Below the pieces are notes generated by a model. It was not told the DNA's origin. It saw nothing but the letters and a program-made list of their open reading frames with translations, and made no database searches. From Luteimonas sp. MC1750 (GTDB taxonomy: Bacteria > Pseudomonadota > Gammaproteobacteria > Xanthomonadales > Xanthomonadaceae), in contig NZ_CP067113.1 in the NCBI RefSeq assembly GCF_016615955.1, positions 558,001 to 622,000 of the forward strand: DNA of 64,000 nucleotides. Direction: 5' to 3'. A program made the translations under genes and the position numbers. Below, piece by piece: positions 33,807-43,035 of the stretch (positions within the stretch are counted from its first letter, which is position 1; the number at the start of each line of letters is the position of its first letter).

Positions 33807-36668
33807 TCAGAACTTCTGGGTGTAGCGGGCGTAGATGAAGCGACCGATGTCATGACCGCCGTAGAACGCGAAGCCCGAGTTCGGCTGGGTGTAGTAGATC
33901 GGCGGATCCTTGTCGAGCACGTTGTTGGCGCCGACAGCGATACGCGCGTTCCACGGAGCATTCCAGCTGAACTGCAGGTCGTTGAACGTCGCCGAACCGA
34001 CTTCGTTCTGCGGCACGACCGCGCCCAGGGTGTCCGGAGCCTGGTAGTCGGGCAGCGAGCAGTGGGCGCCGTCGCCGAAGCCGGCGCACGATTCCTTGGT
34101 GCCCGAGTTGTAGCGCATGCCCCAGGTCACGCCGAAGTCGTTGTAGTTCCAGCTCAGGTTGAGGTTGGAACGCACGCGGAAGGTGCCCCCGAAGCCGTTC
34201 GCCTGGCTCGGAACCTCGTCCGCATCGTTCGTGGACTTGGTCTCGTACAGGCTGACGTAGGTCGTGGCCCAGCGCGCGCTGAAGCGGCCGTAGTCCGTGG
34301 TCAGGGCGTAGTTGACGTCGAGGTCGTAACCTTCGGTCTCGGCATAGCCCGAGTTGCGGACGCCGTACTGCAGGTCGTCGACGATGTAGCCCAGTGCCGC
34401 GCTGCGCGAGAACAGGGCGCAACGGGACTCGATCAGGGCGACGTAGCAGTCTTCCAGGATCTCGTTGGGGGTGTCCGACACGATGGTGTTGTCGATGCGG
34501 ATGTTCCACCAGTCAAGACCGATGGACAGACCCTCGACAGCGCTGGGGCTGTACACGAAACCAACGGTCTTCGACTCCGAGAACTCCGGCTGCGTCAGCG
34601 GGTTGGAACCCGAGGTGAACGGAACCGGGGTCTGCTGGCCAGCAGCGGTCGTGGGCACGAAGCCCTGCTGCAGCTGGCGGTAGCCGACCGGGACGTCCTG
34701 GAGGCAGCGGGCCGAACCGGCCGCCACACCGTACACGGTGTCGCAGGGATCGCGGAAACCGGTGGTGAAGGTGTCGGAGGTGCCGCCGTACAGGTCGCCG
34801 ATGGTCGGGGCGCGGAAGCCCTCGGCCCAGGTCGCGCGGACCAGCAGGTCGTCCATCGGACGCCACTTCAGGCCGAACTTGTTGTTCGTGGTGTCACCGA
34901 AGGTGTCGAAGTCCGAGTAGCGGCTTGCGACGCTGAGCGACAGCTCCTGCGCGAACGCCATGTCGGCGAGCAGCGGGATGTTGAGCTCGGCGTAGACTTC
35001 GTCCAGCGAGTACGAACCGTAGGTCGGACCCGACGCGAGGTTGGTGGAGTCACCCGACTGCGCGATGGCGTCGGGGGAGAAACCGCCCTCTTCCTTGCGA
35101 TGCTCGATGCCCACCGCGAAGCCGAGGTCACCGGCCGGAAGCGTGGCGATCGAACCCGCCAGGTTGGCGAAGTAGTTGTTGGTCTCGGTACGGCCGACCG
35201 CGTTTTCCTGCTTGTACAGGTAAGCCTGCACCTCCGGATCCTCGAGCGAGTTCGCGACCGCGCCGGTACCGAAGCCCGCGAAGGGGTTCCACGGCACGCA
35301 GCCGACGATCACGGCACCCGGGGTACCGCAGACGATCTGGCCCTGGGCGTTCATGAACGACGGGCCCACCGCGCGGCGGATGTTCGGGATGTACAGGTTG
35401 CCGTTGTTGGTGATCGCCAGGTCGTTCTCGTTGAACATGTACCCGACGTCCCAGTCGAAGTAACGCTCACCGATGTCGAACGAGCCCTGCAGGGCGGCCG
35501 TCCAGCGCCAGGTGGTCTGGACGGTGTCGGTGGTGCGCGGCACTTCCCAGCCACGACGGCGCCAGTTCACCGGGGACACGCCGCCGGTCGGGTTGAAGTA
35601 GCTGTTGGCGGCCATCGGCGCGTTGACCGCGGCAGCCTGCGACTGGGTCGGGTAGCCGGCGATCTGGCGGTTCGACTCGCGCTTGGTGTAGCTGAGGTCG
35701 CTGACGAAGCGGACGTTGTCGGTCACGTCGTAGTTGACGTTGGCGAACAGCGAGCGACGCTCGATCGGGGTCAGGACGTGCATCTGGTCGGATGCGCGGC
35801 TCGTGTCGAGCGGGCTCAGGCCGTCCTGGTTGTGCCATTCGCCCGGGCCAAGGGCATCGCTGCCAGGATTGGCGACCTGCCACGGACCGGCACTGCCGAC
35901 GCGCCAGTTGCCCCACTGGCCAACGACGGTCTGGCTGTACTGCGGGTAGCCCGGGTAGCTGTCGCGCGAGAAGAAGCGGTTGCGCGCCCAGACGCCGTCT
36001 TCATTGTGGTACTCGGCACCGATGGTCACCGAGCCACGGTCGCCGGCCATGCCGACCACGAAGTCGTAGCTCTGCTTCTGGCCGTCACCCTGGCCGTACT
36101 GGCCGAAGTACGCGTTGACTTCCGCGCCTTCGAAGTTGGTGCGGGTGATGATGTTGATGACGCCGGCCATGGCGTCGGAACCGTAGATCGACGACGCGCC
36201 GTCCTTCAGGACGTCGATGCGCTCGACCATCGAGGCCGGGATCGTCGACACGTCCTGGAAGCCGTCCGGGCTGATGCCCAGGCGCTTGCCGTTGACCAGG
36301 ACCAGGGTGCGCTGGGCGCCCAGGTTGCGCAGGTCGATGTACTGGCCACCGGCTTCCGCGTTGGCGGTCAGCGGCGAGGTGCGGCTGAACGTCGGCGAGC
36401 CCGCGGACGGGATGTTCTGCAGGATGTCGGCAACGCTGTTGAAGCCGCCGGCCTGGATTTCGTCGCGGCTGATCATCGTGACCGGCTGGGCGGTCTCCAC
36501 GTCAACCTGGCGAATGCGCGAGCCGGTGACCTCGATGCGATCGAGCGTCGTGGCCTGCTGTTCCGAGCTGTCCTGCGCGAACGCGACGCCGGTACCGGCG
36601 AGGACGGTCGCACCGGACACGAGCGCGAAGGAAATCGCGTCGCGGAGCTTGGTGGTCTTAAGGGTCAT
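33807..36668 (-). CDS. TonB-dependent outer-membrane receptor
   Basis: Protein of 953 residues. The signal peptide (SFALVSGATVLAGTGVAFA) is followed by a TTLDRIEVTGSRI segment in the TonB-box position. A plug domain comes next (VTMISRDEIQAGGFNSVADI, LVNGKRLG, VERIDVLKDGASSIYGSDA). The 22-strand barrel ends in FIYARYTQKF with the C-terminal aromatic residue. The substrate cannot be told. The ATG at 36668 is chosen because GAGAGAAGAG lies directly before it; the next upstream ATG adds five residues. It is unrelated to hemP by position. The likely source of energy is TonB-ExbB-ExbD elsewhere. Confidence 0.95.
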   Translation of the reverse strand: MTLKTTKLRDAISFALVSGATVLAGTGVAFAQDSSEQQATTLDRIEVTGSRIRQVDVETAQPVTMISRDEIQAGGFNSVADILQNIPSAGSPTFSRTSPLTANAEAGGQYIDLRNLGAQRTLVLVNGKRLGISPDGFQDVSTIPASMVERIDVLKDGASSIYGSDAMAGVINIITRTNFEGAEVNAYFGQYGQGDGQKQSYDFVVGMAGDRGSVTIGAEYHNEDGVWARNRFFSRDSYPGYPQYSQTVVGQWGNWRVGSAGPWQVANPGSDALGPGEWHNQDGLSPLDTSRASDQMHVLTPIERRSLFANVNYDVTDNVRFVSDLSYTKRESNRQIAGYPTQSQAAAVNAPMAANSYFNPTGGVSPVNWRRRGWEVPRTTDTVQTTWRWTAALQGSFDIGERYFDWDVGYMFNENDLAITNNGNLYIPNIRRAVGPSFMNAQGQIVCGTPGAVIVGCVPWNPFAGFGTGAVANSLEDPEVQAYLYKQENAVGRTETNNYFANLAGSIATLPAGDLGFAVGIEHRKEEGGFSPDAIAQSGDSTNLASGPTYGSYSLDEVYAELNIPLLADMAFAQELSLSVASRYSDFDTFGDTTNNKFGLKWRPMDDLLVRATWAEGFRAPTIGDLYGGTSDTFTTGFRDPCDTVYGVAAGSARCLQDVPVGYRQLQQGFVPTTAAGQQTPVPFTSGSNPLTQPEFSESKTVGFVYSPSAVEGLSIGLDWWNIRIDNTIVSDTPNEILEDCYVALIESRCALFSRSAALGYIVDDLQYGVRNSGYAETEGYDLDVNYALTTDYGRFSARWATTYVSLYETKSTNDADEVPSQANGFGGTFRVRSNLNLSWNYNDFGVTWGMRYNSGTKESCAGFGDGAHCSLPDYQAPDTLGAVVPQNEVGSATFNDLQFSWNAPWNARIAVGANNVLDKDPPIYYTQPNSGFAFYGGHDIGRFIYARYTQKF

Positions 36669-36805
36669 CTCTTCTCTCTCCAAGTGAGTCTTGGGTAATT
36701 CCCATGGGAGCCCACCGGTGGAGTCAAGATCGACACCAAGCCCGGTTAGGCCGTTGCCGATAGTAGCCCTGCCGGAGCAAAAATTAAAGTGTTGTTAATA
36801 ATCGC

Positions 36806-36825
36806 CGGTTTCAGAGAAGAAACCG
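36806..36825 (-). terminator. Hairpin after the small exported protein gene
   Basis: CGGTTTC and GAAACCG separated by a few bases, about 20 bases past the stop on the minus strand. There is only a weak T-rich stretch after it. It may end that transcript before the receptor promoter. Confidence 0.45.
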
Positions 36826-36840
36826 CGGAACATCAAGGAC

Positions 36841-37692
36841 TTAGAGGTCCTGCTCGTACCGGATGTAGGGCACGGTGCCTTCGTCGTCGCGGGCGCTGGT
36901 GCCCGGGGCGAAGGGATTTCGGCCCTTGGTGACGAGGTTGTCGGCGCCCACGGTGAGCTGTCCGCTCCACGGGGTGCGCCAGGTCAGGCCCAAGCCCAGG
37001 CCTTCCCACTTGGGCTGCCCGGGGGTCTCGACCACGTGGCCGACGATGTTGGCGCTGAAGCGGCCGTAGCCGCCGCCCACGCTCACGCTGCGCGACGTCC
37101 AGGCGTCGCCGATGCCGAGGTTGCTGGCCTCGGCCGGGGTGACCAGGGTGGCCTTGGCCATCGTGCCGGCGATCGACACCATGCCCTCGCGCCCGATGTT
37201 GTGCTGGGCGAACACGGTCAGGTCGTTGACGTCGACGGTGGCGGCGGGGCCGCGATTGCCCGGCGTCAGCCAGCTGGGCAGGCTGCCGCTGCCGCTGCCC
37301 GCATTGACGCCGACGCGCGTCTGCGGCCCGGCCCGGAAGGCCGCGGTGCCGCCGGTCCGCTTGCCGGCGCCGTCCTGGAAGCTGGCCAGCATGCAGTTGT
37401 TGGCGAGGTTACCCAGCGCGCTGGCCAGGCCCGTCTTGCGGTCGCAGAACACGCCCAGCGACTTGCCGGCATCGATGCCGAAGGCGGCGTCCAGCGCGCG
37501 CCCGTCGAACCCGGTGGCCGAACCGGGACCCGTGGGTTCCAGCAGCAGCAGCGCCTCGACCTTGCCGCTGGACTGGTTCCAGACCGGCAGCACGGCCTGT
37601 TCCCGCTTGCCCGGCGCCTGCGCATGGACACCCGCCGCCACGCCGAAGGCGAGGAGCAGGGTCAGTGCGAGCTTGGCGGGACGCGGCTTCAT
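36841..37692 (-). CDS. Exported protein with TBDR-like last strands, function unknown
   Basis: Protein of 283 residues. A Sec signal peptide (LALTLLLAFGVAAGVHAQA) is followed by a region of no recognised domain. The last third has beta-barrel-like strands (YGRFSANIVGHVV, WEGLGLGLTWRTPWSGQLTVGADN split as LGLTWRTPWSGQLTVGADN) and ends in PYIRYEQDL. The closing pattern, including NxxxKGRNPF and the final strand, is like the last strands of TonB-dependent receptors. At this length it lacks plug and full barrel, so a small outer-membrane protein or barrel fragment is possible. A 172-base gap separates it from the receptor start on the same strand. Confidence 0.75.
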   Translation of the reverse strand: MKPRPAKLALTLLLAFGVAAGVHAQAPGKREQAVLPVWNQSSGKVEALLLLEPTGPGSATGFDGRALDAAFGIDAGKSLGVFCDRKTGLASALGNLANNCMLASFQDGAGKRTGGTAAFRAGPQTRVGVNAGSGSGSLPSWLTPGNRGPAATVDVNDLTVFAQHNIGREGMVSIAGTMAKATLVTPAEASNLGIGDAWTSRSVSVGGGYGRFSANIVGHVVETPGQPKWEGLGLGLTWRTPWSGQLTVGADNLVTKGRNPFAPGTSARDDEGTVPYIRYEQDL

Positions 37693-37788
37693 GGCCTGCT
37701 GATGGACCTGTCTTGCAGGCGGGAGTTCCGCCCGGTCGTGGGCACGACTCTAGTGCGTTTATGTTTCTTTAACAATCCCCGCCCTCCC

Positions 37789-38688
37789 TCACTGCAGGCC
37801 GGGAGGGGCCTCCATTGGGCGCCTGTCCGCCGTGAAGAGTGCGTTGATGCCGGCGGCGTCGAACTGGTAGGCCTGGCCGCAGAATTCGCAGCGAACGGTG
37901 GCCACACCCCCGACCAACGCGGCCTCGGCCTCGCTGCGGCCGAGCGACTCGAGCATCGCCTCCACCCGGCCCTGCGAGCACGAGCAGCCGAACGCCAGCG
38001 GCCGGCCTCCCACCAGCTCCGGGGACTCTTCGTGGAACAGGCGGTGCAGCAGCTCCGCCGCCGGCGTCGTGGCGAGTTCGGCCGCGCCCAGGGTCGAGAA
38101 CAGGGCGCTCGCGCGATCCCAGCCGTCGCCGTCGCCGGCGTCGGCCGGAAGCTTCTGCAGCATCAGGCCGACGGCGTGGTCCGCGCCCGCGGTCAGCAGG
38201 ATCCGCGTCGGGAGCTGCTCGGACCGGGTGAAATAGTCCTCGAACGCGCCGCCCAGGTCGGGCGCGTCCAGCGGCACCATGCCCTGGTAGCGGGTCGCCT
38301 CGCGGTTGCCGATGCCGGCGCCTTCGATGGTGATCGCCAGCAGCGCGTCCTCGCCGAGGCTTCCGAGGCCGTCGACGTCGTTGCTGCCCTCCGCCAGCCG
38401 CGCGATGCCGCGCAGCGTGCCTTCGGAGGTGCATTCGGCGAACAGCGTCCGCAGCCCATGCTGGCCCCGCAGCTGCACCGACAGGCGCCCGTCGACCTTG
38501 ACGTGGCCGGTGAACAGCGCCGACGCGGCGGCCGCTTCGCCCAGCAGTGCGCGCACGCCCGGCGGGTAGTCGTCGCTCGAGGCGATCGCGCGCCAGGTTT
38601 CGCCCAGGTGGACGTGCACCCCGCGGACCCCGGCGCGCGGCAGCAGGAAGCGGGTGAGGTGGTCGCGGGCGTTGGCGGCGTCGGGCAT
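37789..38688 (-). CDS. hslO: Hsp33 redox-regulated chaperone
   Basis: Heat-shock chaperone switched on by oxidation of four zinc-bound cysteines. It is 299 residues. The cysteines are C235 and C237 (GCSCSQGR) and C267 and C270 (CEFCGQ), the complete CxC...CxxC set. The start [10 protein letters not shown] at 38688 leaves family-normal length; the longer frame to 38826 is proline- and arginine-rich and lies over the mtgA start region, so it is rejected. It is divergent from mtgA. Confidence 0.95.
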   Translation of the reverse strand: MPDAANARDHLTRFLLPRAGVRGVHVHLGETWRAIASSDDYPPGVRALLGEAAAASALFTGHVKVDGRLSVQLRGQHGLRTLFAECTSEGTLRGIARLAEGSNDVDGLGSLGEDALLAITIEGAGIGNREATRYQGMVPLDAPDLGGAFEDYFTRSEQLPTRILLTAGADHAVGLMLQKLPADAGDGDGWDRASALFSTLGAAELATTPAAELLHRLFHEESPELVGGRPLAFGCSCSQGRVEAMLESLGRSEAEAALVGGVATVRCEFCGQAYQFDAAGINALFTADRRPMEAPPGLQ

Positions 38689-38768
38689 GCGGGATCCGTG
38701 TGCGTTGTGGTGGTGCGCCGGGGCGGGATAATCGCGCATCGGCCGATCGGCGAACGTTGGAGATGGGG

Positions 38769-39521
38769 ATGGCGGGCGGCAGGGACAAGGATGCAGGGGC
38801 GGCCGTGGCCGCCGCGTCACCGCCACGGCGCAGCCGCTGGCACTGGATGTGGAAGCTGCCGCTGCTGTTCCTGCTGGCGAGCATCGCCCAGGTGGTGGCC
38901 CTGCGTTTCGTCGATCCGCCGTTCACCACGTTCATGGCCATCCGCCAGTTCGAGGCGCTGCGCTCCGGCGATACCGCGTTCCGCATCGCCTACGACTGGC
39001 GCGACCTCGATGCGATCGCACCCTCGCTGCCGCTGGCGGCGGTTGCCGCCGAGGACCAGAACTTCGCCCGCCACCGCGGCTTCGACCTGGAGGCGATCGA
39101 GCGCGCGCTGGAGAGCAATGCACGCGGCGGCCGCGTGCGTGGCGGCAGCACGATCAGCCAGCAGCTGGCCAAGAACCTGTTCCTGTGGAGCGGGCGCAGC
39201 TGGGTGCGCAAGGGCCTGGAGGCCTGGTACACGCTGCTGATCGAGACCCTCTGGCCGAAGCAGCGGATCCTCGAGGTCTACGTCAACGTGGCCGAGTTCG
39301 GCGACGGCATCTACGGCGCGCAGGCGGCTGCGCGCAGCTACTGGGGCAAGGACGCGGCGGCGCTGTCCGGCGCCGAGAGCGCGCGCCTGGCCGCGGTCCT
39401 GCCGAGCCCGCGCCGCTACAGCGCCCATCGCCCGGGTCCCTACGTGCGGAAGCGGGCGCAGTGGATCCAGCGCAACATGCGCAACCTGGGGGGCGACGCC
39501 TGGCTGGAGCAGCTGGAGTGA
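38769..39521 (+). CDS. mtgA: Monofunctional peptidoglycan glycosyltransferase
   Basis: Polymerises lipid II into glycan strands; GT51 family. It is 250 residues with one N-terminal membrane helix (about 27-47). The active region has the catalytic Glu in [14 protein letters not shown] and [16 protein letters not shown], then [13 protein letters not shown]. The start at 38769 is preceded by GGAG at a good distance; an ATG at 38763 sits directly on that site. It is divergent from hslO. Confidence 0.95.
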   Translation: MAGGRDKDAGAAVAAASPPRRSRWHWMWKLPLLFLLASIAQVVALRFVDPPFTTFMAIRQFEALRSGDTAFRIAYDWRDLDAIAPSLPLAAVAAEDQNFARHRGFDLEAIERALESNARGGRVRGGSTISQQLAKNLFLWSGRSWVRKGLEAWYTLLIETLWPKQRILEVYVNVAEFGDGIYGAQAAARSYWGKDAAALSGAESARLAAVLPSPRRYSAHRPGPYVRKRAQWIQRNMRNLGGDAWLEQLE

Positions 39522-39546
39522 GCCGCCGGCGCGCTAGGATGCCGGC

Positions 39547-40575
39547 ATGACCCGCGATCGACTCACCGTGGTGGTGGCGGCCTTCAACGAGGCCCAGTCG
39601 CTGCCCCGGCTGCACCCCCGCCTGGCCGCCGTGCTGGATGCGCTCGCCGCGCGCGACGGCGTCGAGGGTGGCGTGCTCTACATCGACGACGGCAGCACCG
39701 ACGCGACATGGGCGGTGCTGCAGGCGCTGGCGGCGGACGATCCGCGCGTGTCGCTGCTCCGCCTGTCGCGCAATTTCGGCAAGGAGGCGGCCCTGACCGC
39801 CGGCCTGGACCGGGTGCGCGAGGGCGCCGCACTCATCCTCGATGCCGACGGCCAGGACCCGCCGGAGCTGATCCCGCAATTCGTCGCGCGCTGGCGCGAG
39901 GGCTACGACGATGTCCACGGCACGCGCCTGGCGCGCGAGGGCGAGGGCTGGTTCAAGCGCGCTTCGGCGCATGGCTTCTACCGCGTCATGCAGCGCCTGT
40001 CGAAAACCCCCGTGCCCACGGACACCGGTGACTTCCGCCTGCTGTCGCCGCGCGCGCTGGACGCCCTGCGCGAGCTGCGCGAACGCCATCGCTTCATGAA
40101 GGGCCTGTTCGGCTGGATCGGCTTCAACCGCGTGGCGGTGCCCTATCGGCGGGAAGCGCGGATGGCGGGCCGCAGCAAGTTCAACGCCTGGCGGCTGTGG
40201 AACTTCGCGCTGGAGGGCATCACCAGCTTCTCGACCGCTCCGCTGCGCCTGGCGACGTATGCCGGCGTGGTCACCGCGCTGGTGGCCTTCGGCTACGGGC
40301 TGTGGATCATCCTCAAGGCGCTGTTCTGGGGGGACCCGGTGGCCGGCTGGCCGACGATGATGGCGGTGATCCTGTTCCTGGGCGGCGTGCAGCTGATGGC
40401 GCTCGGCCTGATCGGCGAATACCTCGGCCGCCTCTACGAGGAATCGAAGCAGCGCCCGCTCTACCTCGTCGACGCCTGGCGTCCGGCCGAAGGGGTATGC
40501 TCGACCGTGCCACCCACGAGCGAGCGAGGCTGCGATGCGTACGGTGAGGCAACTGCTGGAATCCAAGGGCGCTGA
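39547..40575 (+). CDS. Family 2 glycosyltransferase (polyprenyl-phosphate type, GtrB/ArnC-like)
   Basis: Protein of 342 residues. The N-terminal GT-A domain has DDGSTD (47-52) and LDADGQDPPE for UDP-sugar and metal. Two C-terminal hydrophobic helices lie at about 240-300 (TYAGVVTALVAFGYGLWII, MMAVILFLGGVQLMALGLIG). It probably transfers a sugar to undecaprenyl phosphate. It starts 25 bases after mtgA. The last 13 codons overlap the CBS gene start by 41 bases and read as non-conserved sequence, so the natural end could be slightly different. Confidence 0.9.
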   Translation: MTRDRLTVVVAAFNEAQSLPRLHPRLAAVLDALAARDGVEGGVLYIDDGSTDATWAVLQALAADDPRVSLLRLSRNFGKEAALTAGLDRVREGAALILDADGQDPPELIPQFVARWREGYDDVHGTRLAREGEGWFKRASAHGFYRVMQRLSKTPVPTDTGDFRLLSPRALDALRELRERHRFMKGLFGWIGFNRVAVPYRREARMAGRSKFNAWRLWNFALEGITSFSTAPLRLATYAGVVTALVAFGYGLWIILKALFWGDPVAGWPTMMAVILFLGGVQLMALGLIGEYLGRLYEESKQRPLYLVDAWRPAEGVCSTVPPTSERGCDAYGEATAGIQGR

Positions 40576-40966
40576 GGTCCACGCGATCGGTCCGGATGCG
40601 GCGGTGATCGATGCGATCCGGCTGATGGCCGAGCAGGGCATCGGCGCGCTGGTGGTGCTGGACCCCGGAGGGCGGCTCGCCGGCATCGTGTCCGAGCGCG
40701 ACTACGCGCGGAAGATCGTGCTCGAAGGCCGGTCGTCGAAGGAAACCCCGGTGCGCGACATCATGACCGCCGACGTCGCCACCGTCCGCCTGGAGGACGG
40801 TGCCGAAGCCTGCATGCAGCTGGTGACCGAGCGCCGCGTCCGCCACCTGCCGGTGGTGAGCGCCGGGGAAGTGGTGGGATTGGTCTCGATCGGCGACCTG
40901 GTCAAAGCGGTGATCGAGGAGCAGCAGCGCGAGCTCGAGCACCTGCAGCGCTACATCAGCTCCTAG
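40535..40966 (+). CDS. Tandem CBS-domain protein
   Basis: Protein of 143 residues made of two CBS domains (about 10-60 and 75-130; IGALVVLDPGGRLAGIVSERDYARK as parts GALVVLDPGGRLAGIVSERD, then VRHLPVVSAGEVVGLVSIGDLVK). CBS pairs bind adenine nucleotides and report energy state. It is short and without an effector domain, so it must act on a partner. The start overlaps the glycosyltransferase by 41 bases. GAGCGAGG lies before the ATG. Confidence 0.92.
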   Translation: MRTVRQLLESKGAEVHAIGPDAAVIDAIRLMAEQGIGALVVLDPGGRLAGIVSERDYARKIVLEGRSSKETPVRDIMTADVATVRLEDGAEACMQLVTERRVRHLPVVSAGEVVGLVSIGDLVKAVIEEQQRELEHLQRYISS

Positions 40967-41004
40967 GCGTCAGCTCCTGATCGCGGCGAGGCGGCGCCGG
41001 GGCG

Positions 41005-42960
41005 CTATTTCGCGTACTGGCCGCCGCAGGTGCTGTCCTCGCCCGGACCCAGTTCCAGGGTCGCCAGCAGCGCGGCCGGTGGCGCGATGCTGCCCAGGGC
41101 GAGCGCGATTGCGCCGCGCAGGCCGAGGCGCGCCATGTCGGGGCGGAAGCCCGGGTCGCGGAAGCTGCCGTCGATCACCAGCGGCGAGCGCAGCGCCAGG
41201 ATGCTGCGGTCCTTGGGCCGCGGCTTGAGCAGCAGGTCGAGCTGCTCTTCGCCGAGGTCGATCGTGCCTTCGCCGATGATGATCGTGTCCTCGGTGTCGA
41301 AGGCCAGGGCGCGCGTGGTCATCACCCCGTCCTGGACCGCGAAGTCGCCGAAGGCGCAGCGCACCGCGACCTGGCGGTCCTTGCCAATCAGGAACTTGAG
41401 CGCCTCGTAGATGTCGAGGCCGGCAAGTTCCAGCAGCAGGTTGCTGACCTGTCCGCGGCCCATGCCGAGGGTGGCATCGCCGTCGGCCGTGGCCAGCATG
41501 CGCGCGACCGAGTTGCCGGTCCCGGAAAGGTCGATGTCGCCGCTCACGCGGCCGACGGCGCCCTGCGCCAGCTCGTTGTCGGGCAGCAGCCGGCCCAGCT
41601 CCAGTCCGCGCGCACGGATTGCGGCGTCGGTCTGGATCGCGTCCTGCCGGGCATCCATGCGCACCGTGGAGCGGATGCGTCCGCCGGCCGCGCCGAACTC
41701 GAGCGGGTCCAGGCGCAGCAGTCCGGCTTCGAGCAGGATGCGCACGTCCATGTCGTCCAGCGGCCAGCCCGGCGCCTCGATGCGGGCGGCCTTCCAGCGC
41801 ACGTCGGCATCCATATTGCGCAGCTTGTGCAGGTCGTAGGGTGTGTCGGGCAGCAGCCGGCCGGCGGCGGCGCGCTTGGCGGCTTCGGCCTCGAGCTCGG
41901 CGTTGCCGGTTTCGCCGGCGCCGCTGTCCGGCGCACCGCCGACGAAACCGGCCAGGTCGTCGAAGTCCAGCAGCTTCGAATGCAGGTCGCCTTCGAACAG
42001 CAGGCGCTCGCGCCCGGTGGTGATCTTCGCGGTGCCGCCGAGGTCGCTGTCGCCGACCTTGCCGCTGAAGCCTTCATAGCGCCACACCGCATCGTCGCGG
42101 ACCAGGCGGCCGTCGAGCTCGTAGGGCGGGGTGTGCGGCATCGCGATGCCGAGCAGCGGGTAGAGGTCTTCGAGGTCCTTGCCCGACAGCGCCATCTGCA
42201 GGTCGAAGGCGGACAGGCCGAGCAGGCGGGTGATGGCGCCGCGTGCGTGGGCGCGGGTGGCCCCGGCCGAGGCGCGCAGGTCGATCGCATACGGCGTCTC
42301 GGTCTCGCGCAGCGCCAGCGGCGAGGCCACGGCGCCGGTGAGCTCGAACGGGGCGCCGCGCCAGTGGCCGTCGCCGCTCAGGGCCAGCGGGCGCACCGAC
42401 GGATCCTCCGTATCCTCACTGGCGACGCCGAGGTCGACGTCGGTCTCCCTGGCCGCGTCGACATAGCGCAGCCGGCCCGATTCGACGTGGAGGAGGTCGA
42501 TGCGCGGCCCCTCGCCTTCGCCCGACATGCCGTCGAAGCGCCAGTTGCCGCCGTCCTCGCCGGCCTCGAGCAGGATGTCCGGCTGGCGCAGGCGCAGCTC
42601 GGGGATATGCACCTGGCCTGCCAGCAGCGGCCACAGGCGGACGTGGAGCTCGAGCCTGTCCGTCGTGGCCATGTCCGGGCTGTCCGACCAGTCGGCGTTG
42701 CCCAGCGTCAGGCGGTCGGCGCGGATCACCGCGGTACGCCCGACATCGACGTCCAGGTCGCCGCCGATGTCGAAGCTGCGCCCGGTCCGCGCCGAGACGA
42801 TGCGCTCCACCGGACCCCTGAACCAGTTCCAGTCCCAGAGCAGCAGCAGTGCCAGCAGGCCGGCCGCCACGACCACCGCCACCGTGCGCCACGGATGCGC
42901 GAGGACGGCCTCGACCGGCCTGCTGTGGGTGGCGCCCTGGGACGTGGACTCCGTCGGCAT
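41005..42960 (-). CDS. AsmA-family protein
   Basis: Protein of 651 residues. A membrane helix at about 27-45 (VAVVVAAGLLALLLLW) is followed by a long periplasmic AsmA-type region. It begins RTGRSFDIGGDLDVDVGRTA and has repeated strand patterns (VRADRLTLGNADWSDSP). The C-terminal AsmA_2-like segment (LALGSIAPPAALLATLELGPGEDSTCG) is noted by its parts LGSIAPPAALLATLELGPG. AsmA proteins are bridge-like lipid-transfer proteins between membranes. The last residues hold a lone Cys. It is not in an operon with its neighbours. Confidence 0.9.
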   Translation of the reverse strand: MPTESTSQGATHSRPVEAVLAHPWRTVAVVVAAGLLALLLLWDWNWFRGPVERIVSARTGRSFDIGGDLDVDVGRTAVIRADRLTLGNADWSDSPDMATTDRLELHVRLWPLLAGQVHIPELRLRQPDILLEAGEDGGNWRFDGMSGEGEGPRIDLLHVESGRLRYVDAARETDVDLGVASEDTEDPSVRPLALSGDGHWRGAPFELTGAVASPLALRETETPYAIDLRASAGATRAHARGAITRLLGLSAFDLQMALSGKDLEDLYPLLGIAMPHTPPYELDGRLVRDDAVWRYEGFSGKVGDSDLGGTAKITTGRERLLFEGDLHSKLLDFDDLAGFVGGAPDSGAGETGNAELEAEAAKRAAAGRLLPDTPYDLHKLRNMDADVRWKAARIEAPGWPLDDMDVRILLEAGLLRLDPLEFGAAGGRIRSTVRMDARQDAIQTDAAIRARGLELGRLLPDNELAQGAVGRVSGDIDLSGTGNSVARMLATADGDATLGMGRGQVSNLLLELAGLDIYEALKFLIGKDRQVAVRCAFGDFAVQDGVMTTRALAFDTEDTIIIGEGTIDLGEEQLDLLLKPRPKDRSILALRSPLVIDGSFRDPGFRPDMARLGLRGAIALALGSIAPPAALLATLELGPGEDSTCGGQYAK

Positions 42961-43035
42961 GCGCCGGCTCCGTGGGATGCAGCGGCCAGCCTCCCGCGCC
43001 GGCGGTCAAACAACGGTGAACGCGATGGAAGCCGT

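Noticed and set aside
33852..36698. Antisense open frame of 948 codons opposite the TonB-dependent receptor
   Set aside because: Same GC effect; the receptor on the other strand has full signal, plug and barrel.
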